Below are positions 52,874 through 64,000 of a stretch of 64,000 nt of DNA, piece after piece; position 1 is the stretch's first letter, and each line of letters starts with the position of its first letter. The notes beneath the pieces were generated by a model. It was not told the origin of the DNA. It made no database searches and saw only the letters and a list, made by a program, of their open reading frames with translations. This DNA is from Castellaniella sp047971665 (GTDB lineage: Bacteria > Pseudomonadota > Gammaproteobacteria > Burkholderiales > Burkholderiaceae_B): the NCBI RefSeq assembly GCF_047971665.1, contig NZ_JBKEAA010000012.1:118836-182835 (forward strand), written 5' to 3'. A program made the translations under genes and the position numbers.

Positions 52874-55419
52874 TCAGGCCGCCTGTGTGGGGCAGGGTGT
52901 GCCCGGCGGCTGTGCCGAGGGGCGACCAATGAGATAGCCCTGGGCATAGTCGATGCCGATTTCCTCCAGCAGGGTGAGGATCTCGGCGTTCTCGACAAAT
53001 TCGGCGATAACCTGGATGTCGAGCTGGCGGGCCAACGCAGTGATGCTGCGCACGAAGACCTGGTCACGGTCGTTGTGGAGCATGTTGGCCACGAAATCCC
53101 CTTCGATCTTGAGGAAGTCGAAGGTGAAGTTGCGCAGGTAGTGGAAGGAGGAGAAGCCTGAGCCGAAGTCGTCGATGGCCAGCTTGAAGCCTTCCGAGCG
53201 CAGCTCGGACAGGAAGCGCTGCATCAGGCTGAGGTTCTTGACGGTGTCGCGCTCGGTGATCTCGAACACGATGCGCTCGGGCGGGAAGCCCGAGGTGGCG
53301 ACGATGCTGCGCAAGGTGGCGGTGAATTCCGACAACACCAGCGCGCGCGGCGACAGGTTGAAGAACAGGTAGCCGTCGTATCCGATGCCGGCCACCTGGG
53401 CCAGCGCAGCCTCGATCACGATGGCGTCGAGCCGGTGGATGACACCGACCTCCTCGGCGATTTCGATGAACTGGTCGGCGCGAATCACCTCGCCGTTGAT
53501 CTCCATGCGCGAGAGCACTTCGACCGCCGCCACCCGTTTGTTGGCAATGCCCATGATCGGCTGGAAGTACGGGGTGATGCGTTTTTCTTCGACCGCGGCC
53601 AGCACGGCGACGCCCATTCCGACAGATCGCGGAAGACGGTCATCACGTCGGCGTTGGTGGGCAGGCGGACCCGCTCCTTGCCTTCGGCCTTGGCGCGATA
53701 CATCATCGAGTCGGCAAACAGGAAGAGGTCTTTCGGGTCGGCCGCGTGGTCAGGATAGACCGCCACGCCGATCGATGCCGAGGCGTGCAGGCGGTCGCCG
53801 TTCTTGGCTTCGATCGACACGCTGCGTGCCACCTCCAGCACCCGTTGCGCCACCGTGTAGCCCTGCTCCATGTCGGCCTCGGGCAGCACCACGACGAACT
53901 CGTCGCCGCCGTAGCGGGCGAAGATGTCGCCCGGGCGCAGCGCCTCGCCGACTCCGGTAGCGAACTGCTGCAGGAAGCGGTCGCCACAGGCGTGGCCGTA
54001 GTGGTCGTTGATCAGCTTGAAGTTGTCGAGGTCGAGCAGTAGCAGGGTGAAGGGCGTCGAATGACGCTGGCTGCGGCCGACTTCATAGCCCAGCAGTTCC
54101 CAGAACACGCGCTGGTTGTAGAGGCCGGTGAGCGGATCGCGGGTGGCGTAGTACTCCAGATCGCGGGTGTATTTGTGGATGGCCTTGATCGAGCCGACGA
54201 CGTTGAGCAGGGTCGACAGGATGCTCTCGAGGACCAGCATGTGGGTCTGGTCGGTGAGGGTGTCGGCATGCACGCCGATGCCGACGATGCCACCGATCTT
54301 GGGCTGTTCGACAAACAGCGATTTGACCTTGAGCGCCAGCTCGGTGGCGTCGACCTCGGCCGATAGCGCGGACTCGCTGTCGTGATGGTGGCGCAGCGTG
54401 ACCTCGGCCGGGCCGGACAGCCGGGGGTGATGCGTCACCGCATCGGCGATCTGTTGCTCGATCATCGTGCGCAGGGTGTCCGTTGGCCGGCCGTGCCAGA
54501 ACACCTCCACGTCAAAGGCTTCGTCGTCGATCTGGAACACCGAGAACAGCACGTGGACTTCGATCACCGCGTTGATGTCGGTGAGCAACTGATTGACGTA
54601 TTCACGCCAGTCGCGGATGACCTCGGAGGTAATGACGAATTTCTCGAGCAGCCCGATCTCGAACAGCAGGATGTCCTTGTCTACCGCGATCGAGCGCAGG
54701 CGCATGGCCAGCGTGCCCAGTGCCTGCTGGATGCGGACGATTTCGGCAAAGGGCTGGGTGTCGGTCGGATGGCTCAGTGCCTTGAGGTCGGCGATGCTGC
54801 CGATGGTATTGACCTGTTGCTCGACGGCTTCGACGCTGTGTCCGATGCGGCGGCTGACCCACCACACGCCGCCCGCGGCGATGCCGATGCCCAGCAGGAT
54901 GCTCGGCATGGCACTGAAAAAGAAAGCCCACAGGGCTTCGGAGACCACTTGCGACAGCGGTGCCCGCACCTCGATGGCGCCGAGCACCTGGCCTTCGTGT
55001 GCCAGGTTGTGGCAGCTCAGGCAGCGCGCTTCGGCGATGAGCGGGAAGACGCTGCGCAGATTGCCGTTGGCGGCCTGTTCGCGCGGCTCACCGGAGGTGA
55101 GGACGTCGCGCAGCAGCGGATCGGCGGCGCGGTCGGCCGGGGTGGCGCCGGGCGCCGCCGTGTTGTGGATGCGGATGGTGGTGTCGGGGTTGCTCGCGCG
55201 CAGGGCTGCGTTGAAAGCGCGCGCCTGGTCCGGATACCACCCGGTGTTCATCACCTCATAGAGCATGGCCTGCGTCAGGCGGGCGCTTTCCTCGGCCTGG
55301 TGGCGGGCATGGCGGGTCAGCGTCTCGTTGAACCCGCTGCCAACGGCATACCAGCTTCCGCCGACGAAAACGAGCCCGACCAAGGCCGAGGTCAGCAGGA
55401 TGAAGAGGCGGATGCTCAT
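52874..55419 (-). pseudogene. Haem-sensor (DUF3365) GGDEF-EAL protein, split by a one-base frameshift
   Basis: The first frame (55419 to 53618) encodes a membrane helix (6-26), a periplasmic DUF3365-type sensor with the c-type haem motif CLSCH at 133-137, and a second helix (~171-195). A GGDEF domain follows (DPLTGLYNQRVFW, RYGGDEFVVVLPEAD). The EAL domain lies in another frame (53617 to 52874): ITPYFQPIMGIANKRVAAVE with EVL in place of EAL, and AIDDFGSGFSSFHYL. At 53615-53622 the coding strand reads TCGGAATGGGC; one added A (SEMGVAVL) restores a continuous protein of about 845 residues. It would make and/or degrade cyclic di-GMP in response to redox or ligand. The indel may be real or a sequencing error. 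Confidence 0.8.
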
Positions 55420-55526
55420 GGTGCGGCCGTGGGCGAGAAACGGGGATTCAACGCTACCCGGCCGGCCGTGGGATGAATTTGCGATGAATCAAATATTTCG
55501 TTACATCCGCCTGGGGGCGCGGTATT

Positions 55527-58364
<2,838 letters not shown>

Positions 58365-58514
58365 GCCAGGCTTCGTGACCGAGTTTGGGCTGCACCAGGG
58401 CAGGTCGATTGAGATCTCGCCGGCCAGCCTGTCAGTCGATCGTGCACTGCAGCCCGCCGGGCGCAACCTGCTAATATACGCAATTCACTTCGCCCGGACC
58501 AAGTTTCGTCCCCC

Positions 58515-59870
58515 ATGGCCGATACCGATACCATGACATCCGCCGAACGGCGCACCGGCGCGTCGCTGGCAGGCATTTTTGGCCTGCGCATGCTCGGCCT
58601 GTTCCTGATCCTGCCCGTGTTCGCGGTCTATGCGCGCGGCCTGCCGGGCGGCGACAACCTCACCCTGGTGGGGCTGGCGCTGGGTATCTACGGGCTCACC
58701 CAGGCGTGTTTCCAGATCCCCTTCGGCATCGCCTCCGACCGTTTCGGCCGCAAGCCGGTGATCATCTTCGGCCTGCTGCTGTTTGCCGCCGGTTCGGTGA
58801 TGGCCGCGATGGCCCATAGCCTGCCGTGGATCATCGCCGGCCGCGCCCTGCAGGGCTCCGGCGCCATATCCGCGGCCGTCACCGCGCTGGCCGCCGATCT
58901 CACCCGCGAGCAACATCGCACCAAGGTGATGGCCATGATCGGCTCCAGCATCGGGCTGGTCTTTGCCGTGTCGCTGGTCGCCGCGCCCGTGCTGTACGCT
59001 GCCATCGGCATGGCCGGCATCTTCTGGCTGACGGCCGGGCTCGCGCTGCTGGCTATCGTGGTGCTGCGCCGCGTGGTGCCCAACCCGCCCCGGGTCGAGG
59101 CCAAGCCGGTGCGTTTTGCCGGCGTGCTGCGCGACACCCAGTTGCTGCGTCTCAACCTCGGCATCTTCACCCTGCACACGGTGCAGATGGCCATGTTCGT
59201 GGTGGTGCCGGCGGCGCTGGTGGCGCGCGGTAACCTGCCGGTCGCCGAACACTGGAAAATCTATTTGCCGGCGGTGCTGGTCAGCTTCGCGCTGATGATC
59301 CCCGCCATCATCGTGGCCGAGCGCAAGAACCGCCTCAAACCGATCTTCATGGCCGCCATCGCGCTGCTCTCGCTCACCCAGCTCGGTTTGCTGTTCGGCC
59401 GTGAGCAGGTGTGGCAGATGGCGGTGCTGCTGGTCGCCTTCTTCGTCGCCTTCAATATTCTCGAAGCCACGCTGCCCTCGCTGGTCTCGCGCGTCGCGCC
59501 GCCGGCCTCCAAGGGGGCGGCGCTGGGCGTGTACAACACCAGCCAGGCCTTGGGCCTGTTCCTCGGCGGCATGCTCGGCGGCTTGTTGAGCCAGCATCTC
59601 GGGCCAGACAGCGTGTTCGTGGTCACGACGCTCATGGCCCTGCTGTGGCTGGGTGTGGCCATGACCATGCTGCCGCCGCCCAAAGTGGCCGCGCGCAGCT
59701 ACCCGATCGCCGCCACGGTAGACATCGATGCCGTACGCCGGCAAATTCTCGATTTGCCCGGCGTACGCGAAGCGGTCATCGAACATGATGCGCGCATGGC
59801 GCATCTCAAAGTCAATCTGGACCGGTGGGACGAATCCCGCCTGCGCCAACTCATCGGAGGAGAAGTCTGA
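58515..59870 (+). CDS. MFS transporter, YajR-like, with C-terminal ferredoxin-fold domain
   Basis: 451 residues. Twelve membrane segments with the motif GIASDRFGRKPVIIFGL; a ~60-residue cytosolic C-terminal domain (VRRQILDLPGVREAVIEHDA, MAHLKVNLDRWDESRLRQL) corresponds to the YAM domain of E. coli YajR. Substrate unknown; drug or metabolite export is the usual suggestion. It ends one base before the ssb start codon and is probably co-transcribed with ssb. Confidence 0.85.
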   Translation: MADTDTMTSAERRTGASLAGIFGLRMLGLFLILPVFAVYARGLPGGDNLTLVGLALGIYGLTQACFQIPFGIASDRFGRKPVIIFGLLLFAAGSVMAAMAHSLPWIIAGRALQGSGAISAAVTALAADLTREQHRTKVMAMIGSSIGLVFAVSLVAAPVLYAAIGMAGIFWLTAGLALLAIVVLRRVVPNPPRVEAKPVRFAGVLRDTQLLRLNLGIFTLHTVQMAMFVVVPAALVARGNLPVAEHWKIYLPAVLVSFALMIPAIIVAERKNRLKPIFMAAIALLSLTQLGLLFGREQVWQMAVLLVAFFVAFNILEATLPSLVSRVAPPASKGAALGVYNTSQALGLFLGGMLGGLLSQHLGPDSVFVVTTLMALLWLGVAMTMLPPPKVAARSYPIAATVDIDAVRRQILDLPGVREAVIEHDARMAHLKVNLDRWDESRLRQLIGGEV

Positions 59871-59871
59871 A

Positions 59872-60378
59872 ATGGCATCGGTCAACAAAGTGATTCTGGT
59901 CGGCAACCTGGGGCGTGACCCGGAGATCCGCTACGCCCCGTCCGGCGACGCCATCTGCAACGTCAGCATCGCCACCACGGACACCTGGAAAGACAAGCAG
60001 ACCGGCGAGAAGAAGGAGGCGACCGAATGGCACCGCGTGGTGTTCTTCGGCAAGCTCGCCGAAATCGTCGGGCAATACCTCAAGAAAGGCCGCGCCATCT
60101 ATGTGGAGGGCCAGTTGCGCACCCGCAAATGGCAAGACCAGAACGGCCAGGACCGCTACACCACCGAGATCCGCGCCACCGAAATGCAGATGCTCGGCGG
60201 TCGTGACAGTGGCGGCAGCGGTGGCGACGCACCGATGGACGACGGCGGCTACGACCAGCGCCCGGCCAGCCGCCCGGCGCCGCAACAGCGCCCGCAGCAA
60301 GGTGGGGGCAACAAGCCGGCACCGGCCAGCGGCTCGGGCGGTGGGTTTGGGGATTTTGACGACGATATTCCGTTCTAG
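59872..60378 (+). CDS. ssb: Single-stranded DNA-binding protein
   Basis: 168 residues. OB fold: MASVNKVILVGNLGRDPEIR, EWHRVVFFGKLAEIVGQYLK and GRAIYVEGQLRTRKWQDQNG. A Gly/Gln/Pro-rich disordered linker leads to the partner-binding tip FDDDIPF. GGAGGAG precedes the ATG at 59872. Confidence 0.97.
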   Translation: MASVNKVILVGNLGRDPEIRYAPSGDAICNVSIATTDTWKDKQTGEKKEATEWHRVVFFGKLAEIVGQYLKKGRAIYVEGQLRTRKWQDQNGQDRYTTEIRATEMQMLGGRDSGGSGGDAPMDDGGYDQRPASRPAPQQRPQQGGGNKPAPASGSGGGFGDFDDDIPF

Positions 60379-60410
60379 GGCCGGATAAGCAGCAAGTAGT
60401 CAGCAATAGG

Positions 60411-60440
60411 AACGGAGCCATTGAGGTGGCTCCGTTCTTT
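60411..60440 (+). terminator. Intrinsic terminator of ssb
   Basis: Stem AACGGAGCCA / TGGCTCCGTT (10 bp, loop TTGAGG) followed by CTTT, 32 bases after the ssb stop. Confidence 0.85.
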
Positions 60441-60526
60441 GCATTGGTACGCGGCGGAAAATACGCTGATGACATAGTTGTTTTTTGTCTATGATGAAGG
60501 AGTCATTTTTTTAACGATGTGATGCC

Positions 60527-61516
60527 ATGTCCCCATTTCGTCTCAAACGTTCGCTTGCCGCGTCCGTATGGGTATTAGCTTGTCTGGCTATTGCGTATCT
60601 TCTACTGCCGGCGCACGCAGTCGCCAAGCCAACAATCGCAGCGCTTCACCTCCAAACGTTGCGCGAGCTGGCGGCGCTACCCGATTCGCAAATCGATCTG
60701 CTGCGCATCAAACTGACCATTGATCGCATGATCGATCCCGCTATCGACATCGACGCTGAAGTAGCGCGTGTCGAGGCAATGACAGTGGAACTGGCGGGGC
60801 AAGTCCCGCTATTGGCGTCGAGCCGGGTCAAGCTCGATGTGCTCCGCCGTTATGTGTACCAGCCCGGCCCCTGGAATCAGCATCGCAGCTTCAGCTATGA
60901 CCTCGGCGACCCGTTTGGTCGCGTGCTCCGCAACAAACTACTGCCCACGTACCTGAACTCCCGAAAAGGGAACTGCGTCTCGATGCCCATCCTGTTTCTC
61001 GCACTCGGAGAACGGATAGGACTCGACCTGAGTCTTGCTACTGCGCCCGAGCACATCTTCATCAAGTTCAGGGATGACGACGGCGCGCTCTACAACCTCG
61101 AGACGACCAGCGGCGCGGGCGTCACGCGGGACCTCTGGATGCGCAAACAGCTACCGATGACCGACGCGGCAATCAACAACGGAATTTACATGCGTCCGCT
61201 GACAAAACGGGAAGCCATTGGTGTCCTGGCCGACGTGCTGCTTGCCCATTACAGGAACCAGAGGCAGACAGATGCCCGAATCGCCCTGGCCAGGCTGATG
61301 CTCGAGATCGACCCGAGGGACGTGCGCGCAATGCTCGCGCTTCGTGCCGCTTACCACTACATGTGGGCCACAGAGTTCGTCGAAAAGTACCCCACGCCCA
61401 ACGATATTCCCATCCCCGAGCGTCCGCGCTTTGTCGAACTTGAGCGCAGTCTTCTAGCCTGGCAACGCAAGGCTGAGGCGCTGGGCTGGCGCATGCCGCC
61501 AGAAACATATCAATGA
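60527..61516 (+). CDS. Secreted SirB1/transglutaminase-like protein
   Basis: 329 residues with a signal peptide (LAASVWVLACLAIAYLLLPA, then HAVAKP). The central part matches the SirB1/transglutaminase-like fold: LLPTYLNSRKGNCVSMPILF with a Cys, then TAPEHIFIKFRDDDG with a His, and YNLETTSG. The C-terminal third is helical (ARIALARLMLEIDPRDVRAM), TPR-like. Whether it is an active peptidase or a structural protein is open. Base composition is less GC-rich than uvrA, and an RHS-tip module follows, so this may be accessory DNA. Confidence 0.65.
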   Translation: MSPFRLKRSLAASVWVLACLAIAYLLLPAHAVAKPTIAALHLQTLRELAALPDSQIDLLRIKLTIDRMIDPAIDIDAEVARVEAMTVELAGQVPLLASSRVKLDVLRRYVYQPGPWNQHRSFSYDLGDPFGRVLRNKLLPTYLNSRKGNCVSMPILFLALGERIGLDLSLATAPEHIFIKFRDDDGALYNLETTSGAGVTRDLWMRKQLPMTDAAINNGIYMRPLTKREAIGVLADVLLAHYRNQRQTDARIALARLMLEIDPRDVRAMLALRAAYHYMWATEFVEKYPTPNDIPIPERPRFVELERSLLAWQRKAEALGWRMPPETYQ

Positions 61517-61547
61517 CCGGCCAAACTTTCTGTGTGGATGCCTCATC

Positions 61548-62099
61548 ATGAATAAATTCTTGTTTTTACTGGCTGTTGTTGTCTCGCTGCTCGGCGTGGG
61601 CGGCGAGGTTCAGGCCCGGTACATCCAATCGGATCCCATCGGGCTTCAGGGAGGGAGTAATACTTACGGCTATGTTGGTGGGAATCCGTTGAGTTACAAC
61701 GACCCGCAGGGACTCATGCAATCGAACGGGAGCAATGTGCCCGGTGGTCCCATTTGGGGAGGGCGAAGCGCTGGGGGATATGGAGGCGGTTCCAGTGCGA
61801 TAGGAGTGTCCAGAGGAGCTAGCGGCGGCAGCGCTTCCCCCCGATTCTGCCCTCCTGACCGCGTAATCGTCGATAGCAGAGGAAATGCTATCCCACTCAA
61901 ACCAGGCGAATACATAACTGGTTCAAAAGATGGGGTTTGGCGGCAGGTCAGAGACCCGCAAGGAAATCCGACTGGGATGCGAATGGATGGACCTCACAGC
62001 CCCAACACTCATGCAGATCCACGCGCACTGCAACCTCATTCGCATGTTCCGGGAGTTACGAACTCGGACGGGACTCCTTGGCTACCGGTGAAACCATGA
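61548..62099 (+). CDS. Miniature secreted RHS-core protein with variable C-terminal (toxin-like) domain
   Basis: 183 residues. A signal peptide (FLFLLAVVVSLLGVGG) is joined directly to the conserved RHS-associated core RYIQSDPIGLQGGSNTYGYV and NPLSYNDPQGL, which in full RHS proteins marks the border before the toxic tip. A Gly/Ser linker and a ~90-residue tip follow (KPGEYITGSKDGVWRQVRDP, HADPRALQPHSHVPG) rich in His and Asp. None of the YD repeats are present. The tip family was not recognised; a nuclease-type toxin is a guess. The stop overlaps the next start (ATGA), as for toxin-immunity pairs. Confidence 0.65.
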   Translation: MNKFLFLLAVVVSLLGVGGEVQARYIQSDPIGLQGGSNTYGYVGGNPLSYNDPQGLMQSNGSNVPGGPIWGGRSAGGYGGGSSAIGVSRGASGGSASPRFCPPDRVIVDSRGNAIPLKPGEYITGSKDGVWRQVRDPQGNPTGMRMDGPHSPNTHADPRALQPHSHVPGVTNSDGTPWLPVKP

Positions 62100-62305
62100 A
62101 GTACGACTACGGCTCTTCAGTACGGATTGTTTGTCCTGAAACCTCTCAGCACTATACTGGGAGTGTTTGTGGATTCCGCGAGATTGTCACGGCAGAGACG
62201 GCTGAAAAATTTCGAGTACCGATCGGCACCATATTGGTGCTGGTCGAACGAAGCGATGGAGCAGCCATCGAAGTTCCCGAAGATAACTTGGAGCCACTTG
62301 CCTAA
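62096..62305 (+). CDS. Probable immunity protein of the RHS-tip protein
   Basis: 69 residues: YDYGSSVRIVCPETSQHYTG, VTAETAEKFRVPIGTILVLV and GAAIEVPEDNLEPLA. Small, acidic and beta-rich, with a pattern reminiscent of Imm31-type immunity proteins. It overlaps the RHS-tip gene by 4 bases, the main reason for the assignment. A GC-rich hairpin CCGGCC-GAA-GGCCGG (62310-62324) follows without a U-tract. Confidence 0.55.
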   Translation: MKYDYGSSVRIVCPETSQHYTGSVCGFREIVTAETAEKFRVPIGTILVLVERSDGAAIEVPEDNLEPLA

Positions 62306-62436
62306 TATGCCGGCCGAAGGCCGGAGATATGGGGTGGTCGTGGATTGATCAATGGCGCACCGAGTGCGATTTGCCGGTGCTCCCGGATTCCGCGGCGCTG
62401 CATCCGGACTTGTATGTTATCGATGCTCCCTTGTTC

Positions 62437-63585
62437 TCAACGCGCAACCATCGCCACAGCCATCCGCCGCAATCCCTCGTCCAGCGTTTGGCGCGGGCAA
62501 CCGAAATTGAGGCGCACGAAGCCCGGCGGGGCGCCGAAGTGGCGACCGTCGGAGAGGCCGACGCCGTGGTCTTCGAAGAAGGCGGCGGGGTCGGTGAGGC
62601 CGGCGTCGCGGCAGTCGATCCAGGCCAGATACGTGGCTTCGGGGCGGGTGGTGCGCAGGCCGGGCAGGGCGGCGACGGCGTCGACGACGCGCTCGCGGTT
62701 GCCGCGCAGGTAGTCGATGAGCGCGCGGCGCCAGGGTTCGCCGTCGCGGTAGGCGGCCTCCGTGGCGACCAGGCCGAGCACATTGGGATGCGGGATGAGG
62801 CCGCGCATGGCGTGCAGGTAGCGCTTGCGCAGGCGCGCATCGGGGATGATGGCAAAGCTGGCGTAGAGCGGGGCGATGTTCCAGGTCTTGCTCGGCGCCA
62901 TGAGGGTGATGCTGCGCCGGGCGATGGCCTCGTCGAGCGCGGCGAGGGGGGTGTGGGTGCCGTCGAGCACGAGGCCGCAGTGGATGTCGTCGGAGCAGAT
63001 GATGAGGTCGTGCCGCTCGGCGCGCTCGGCCAGGGCGGTCAGTTCGTCGCGGGTGAACACGCGACCGACCGGGTTGTGCGGGTTGCACAGCAGGAGCATG
63101 CGGGTGTGCGCGTCGATAGCGGCGTCGACCGCGCCCCAGTCCCAGCCCCAGTGATTGTCCTCCTCGACCAGCGCGACGGCCTGCAGCGTGCGCCCGGTGT
63201 TGGCCGGCGCGTGCAAAAAGGGTGGGTACACCGGCGTGGCGGTGAGCACGCCGTCGCCCGGCTCGCCGGCGATGGCGCAGGCGACATTGAAACCGGTGAC
63301 CACGCCGGGCAGCCAGACCAGCCAGTCGGCATCGATGCGCCAGCCGTGATCGCGCTCGAGGCTATGTACGACGGTGTCGGTCAGCGATGGCCAGGGGCCG
63401 GCGTAGCCGAACACCTTCTGGTCGATGCGTGCGTGAAGCGCGTCGAGGATGGGCTGCGGGGTGGCGAAGTCCATGTCGGCCACCCACATGGGCAGGATGT
63501 CGCGGCCGGCGTAGCGCGCCCATTTTTCGTCGGGGATGGCGCGGCGGTCGATGACGGTGTCGAAGTCGAAGATCGGGGTGGTCAT
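62437..63585 (-). CDS. patB: PatB/MalY-type C-S lyase (cystathionine beta-lyase-like aminotransferase)
   Basis: 382-residue PLP enzyme. MTTPIFDFDTVIDRRAIPDE, KWARYAGRDILPMWVADMDF, LLLCNPHNPVGRVFT, IICSDDIHCGLVL and the PLP-lysine segment APSKTWNIAPLYASFAI are typical of PatB/MalY. It would cleave cystathionine or cysteine conjugates to pyruvate, ammonia and a thiol. The start at 63585 is the family start; the frame extends to 63792 through low-complexity sequence. It converges with the immunity gene. Confidence 0.9.
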   Translation of the reverse strand: MTTPIFDFDTVIDRRAIPDEKWARYAGRDILPMWVADMDFATPQPILDALHARIDQKVFGYAGPWPSLTDTVVHSLERDHGWRIDADWLVWLPGVVTGFNVACAIAGEPGDGVLTATPVYPPFLHAPANTGRTLQAVALVEEDNHWGWDWGAVDAAIDAHTRMLLLCNPHNPVGRVFTRDELTALAERAERHDLIICSDDIHCGLVLDGTHTPLAALDEAIARRSITLMAPSKTWNIAPLYASFAIIPDARLRKRYLHAMRGLIPHPNVLGLVATEAAYRDGEPWRRALIDYLRGNRERVVDAVAALPGLRTTRPEATYLAWIDCRDAGLTDPAAFFEDHGVGLSDGRHFGAPPGFVRLNFGCPRQTLDEGLRRMAVAMVAR

Positions 63586-64000
63586 GGGCGGAGCGAGGGT
63601 GGACGGGATGGCCCGAGTGTAGGGAGGTGGGGCCGTCGGTGTCACGCGCACATGGGCCCGGAAGACCAAAAAATCGTCAGGCGCGGTGGGTGTTGGCGGT
63701 GGCCGTGGTGCAGGTTGGCAGGGTGGGCGGCTTGCCGCCGACCCGACGACCATGATCGCGACGTCTTTGCCAGGGCGAAAGGCGGGTTTCAACCCGCCAT
63801 TGGTGCTTGGCCGGATCGTCCCAAGGATGTCCGCCCCCCTCGGGGGGCAGCGAGCGACGCGAGCGTGGGGGCCCGGTCATCCGCCGGGCCGTCCCAAGGA
63901 TGAGCGCCGCCCCCTCGGGGGGCAGCGAGCGACGCGAGCGTGGGGGCCCGGTCATCCGCCGGGCCGTCCCAAGGATGAGCGCCGCCCCCTCGGGGGGCAG
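63586..64000. other. Non-coding right edge with GC-rich repeats
   Basis: No gene supported. Contains a GGCGGG/CCCGCC hairpin (63781-63798) and then tandem repeats from 63817 to the end of the window. Open frames across the repeats show the same peptide repeatedly and are not genes. Confidence 0.7.
63817..64000. repeat. Tandem GC-rich repeat, unit about 74-75 bp, running off the window
   Basis: CGTCCCAAGGATG starts units at 63817, 63890 and 63965 (spacing 73 and 75). Each unit contains CCCCCTCGGGGGGCAG, then CGAGCGACGCGAGCG and GTCATCCGCCGGGC. The CCCCCTCGGGGGG core can fold into a hairpin. Similar repeats are remembered from GC-rich betaproteobacteria as intergenic elements. Confidence 0.9.

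Noticed and set aside
58485..59906. 473-codon open frame on the minus strand
   Set aside because: Antisense of the YajR-like transporter.
62329..63903. 524-codon open frame on the plus strand
   Set aside because: Antisense of the PatB-type lyase, then repeats; Gly/Val/Ala-rich shadow product.
63817..64000. CRISPR array
   Set aside because: The repeat units adjoin without unique spacers, and no cas gene is present.

Overview
The window is betaproteobacterial and appears to consist of two parts from different lineages that meet inside the elongation factor Tu gene (29858-31048). The left part (1 to about 29.9 kb) has the replication-origin layout of Alcaligenaceae (Burkholderiales): mnmE-yidC-yidD-rnpA-rpmH on one strand, dnaA-dnaN-gyrB on the other, then mnmG-rsmG-parA-parB, tRNA-Tyr/Gly/Thr and tuf. 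In Bordetella-type genomes that tuf is followed by tRNA-Trp, secE, nusG and rpl/rpoBC. Here it is followed directly by rpsJ and the whole S10-spc-alpha ribosomal cluster. The right-hand proteins (a four-cysteine S4, the EF-Tu body, L17) look like Rhodocyclales (Azoarcus/Thauera type) rather than Burkholderiales. A chimeric assembly joined at tuf is the simplest reading; tuf-tuf recombination or transfer is the alternative.

Left part, in order. Pol IV (dinB), a small heavy-metal-associated protein, a NarK-type nitrate/nitrite carrier, a second MFS carrier, the ohrR-ohr peroxide-defence pair, an FAD oxidoreductase and a monooxygenase-fold protein occupy 0-7.1 kb. From 7.2 to 10.28 kb lies the decayed remainder of what look like two integrative elements stacked at the 3' end of mnmE. 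It holds two integrase N-terminal stubs, two imperfect att-like repeats, a class II Fic gene, an unrecognised gene and the cut-off start of a probable TOTE-type conflict protein. After the dnaA-dnaN-gyrB block come a PIN-domain protein, a small protein that resembles VbhA-type Fic antitoxins, and a Fic gene facing it tail to tail. A calcineurin-like phosphatase, a methionine aminotransferase-like gene and a cold-shock gene follow. Two AT-rich gaps with DnaA boxes (22.5-22.8 and 24.5-25.07 kb) are the candidate origins; the second also carries three parS sites, matching the nearby parA and parB.

Right part. The ribosomal genes rpsJ to rplQ run without interruption (secY, infA, rpmJ and rpoA included). 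Recognisable sigma-70 promoters precede rplC, rplN and rpsM, and a strong terminator follows rplQ. Next come an S4-domain (HslR-like) gene overlapping a RegA/RegB redox two-component system, a periplasmic copper chaperone, galE, a MarR regulator, a CPA2 antiporter, a LapA-like protein, a DJ-1/PfpI protein and a ribbon-helix-helix protein. A frameshifted GGDEF-EAL gene with a haem-type sensor, uvrA, a YajR-like MFS carrier and ssb follow. Near the right edge sit a secreted transglutaminase-like protein, a miniature secreted RHS-tip protein with an overlapping probable immunity gene, a PatB-type C-S lyase, and 74-75 bp GC-rich tandem repeats that run off the window.

Functionally most of the window is core replication, segregation and translation machinery. 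The accessory interest is in the mnmE island, the Fic/antitoxin-like pair, the RHS-tip module and the haem-sensor c-di-GMP gene. Statements about families come from recognition of motifs and remembered homologues; no database search was run.
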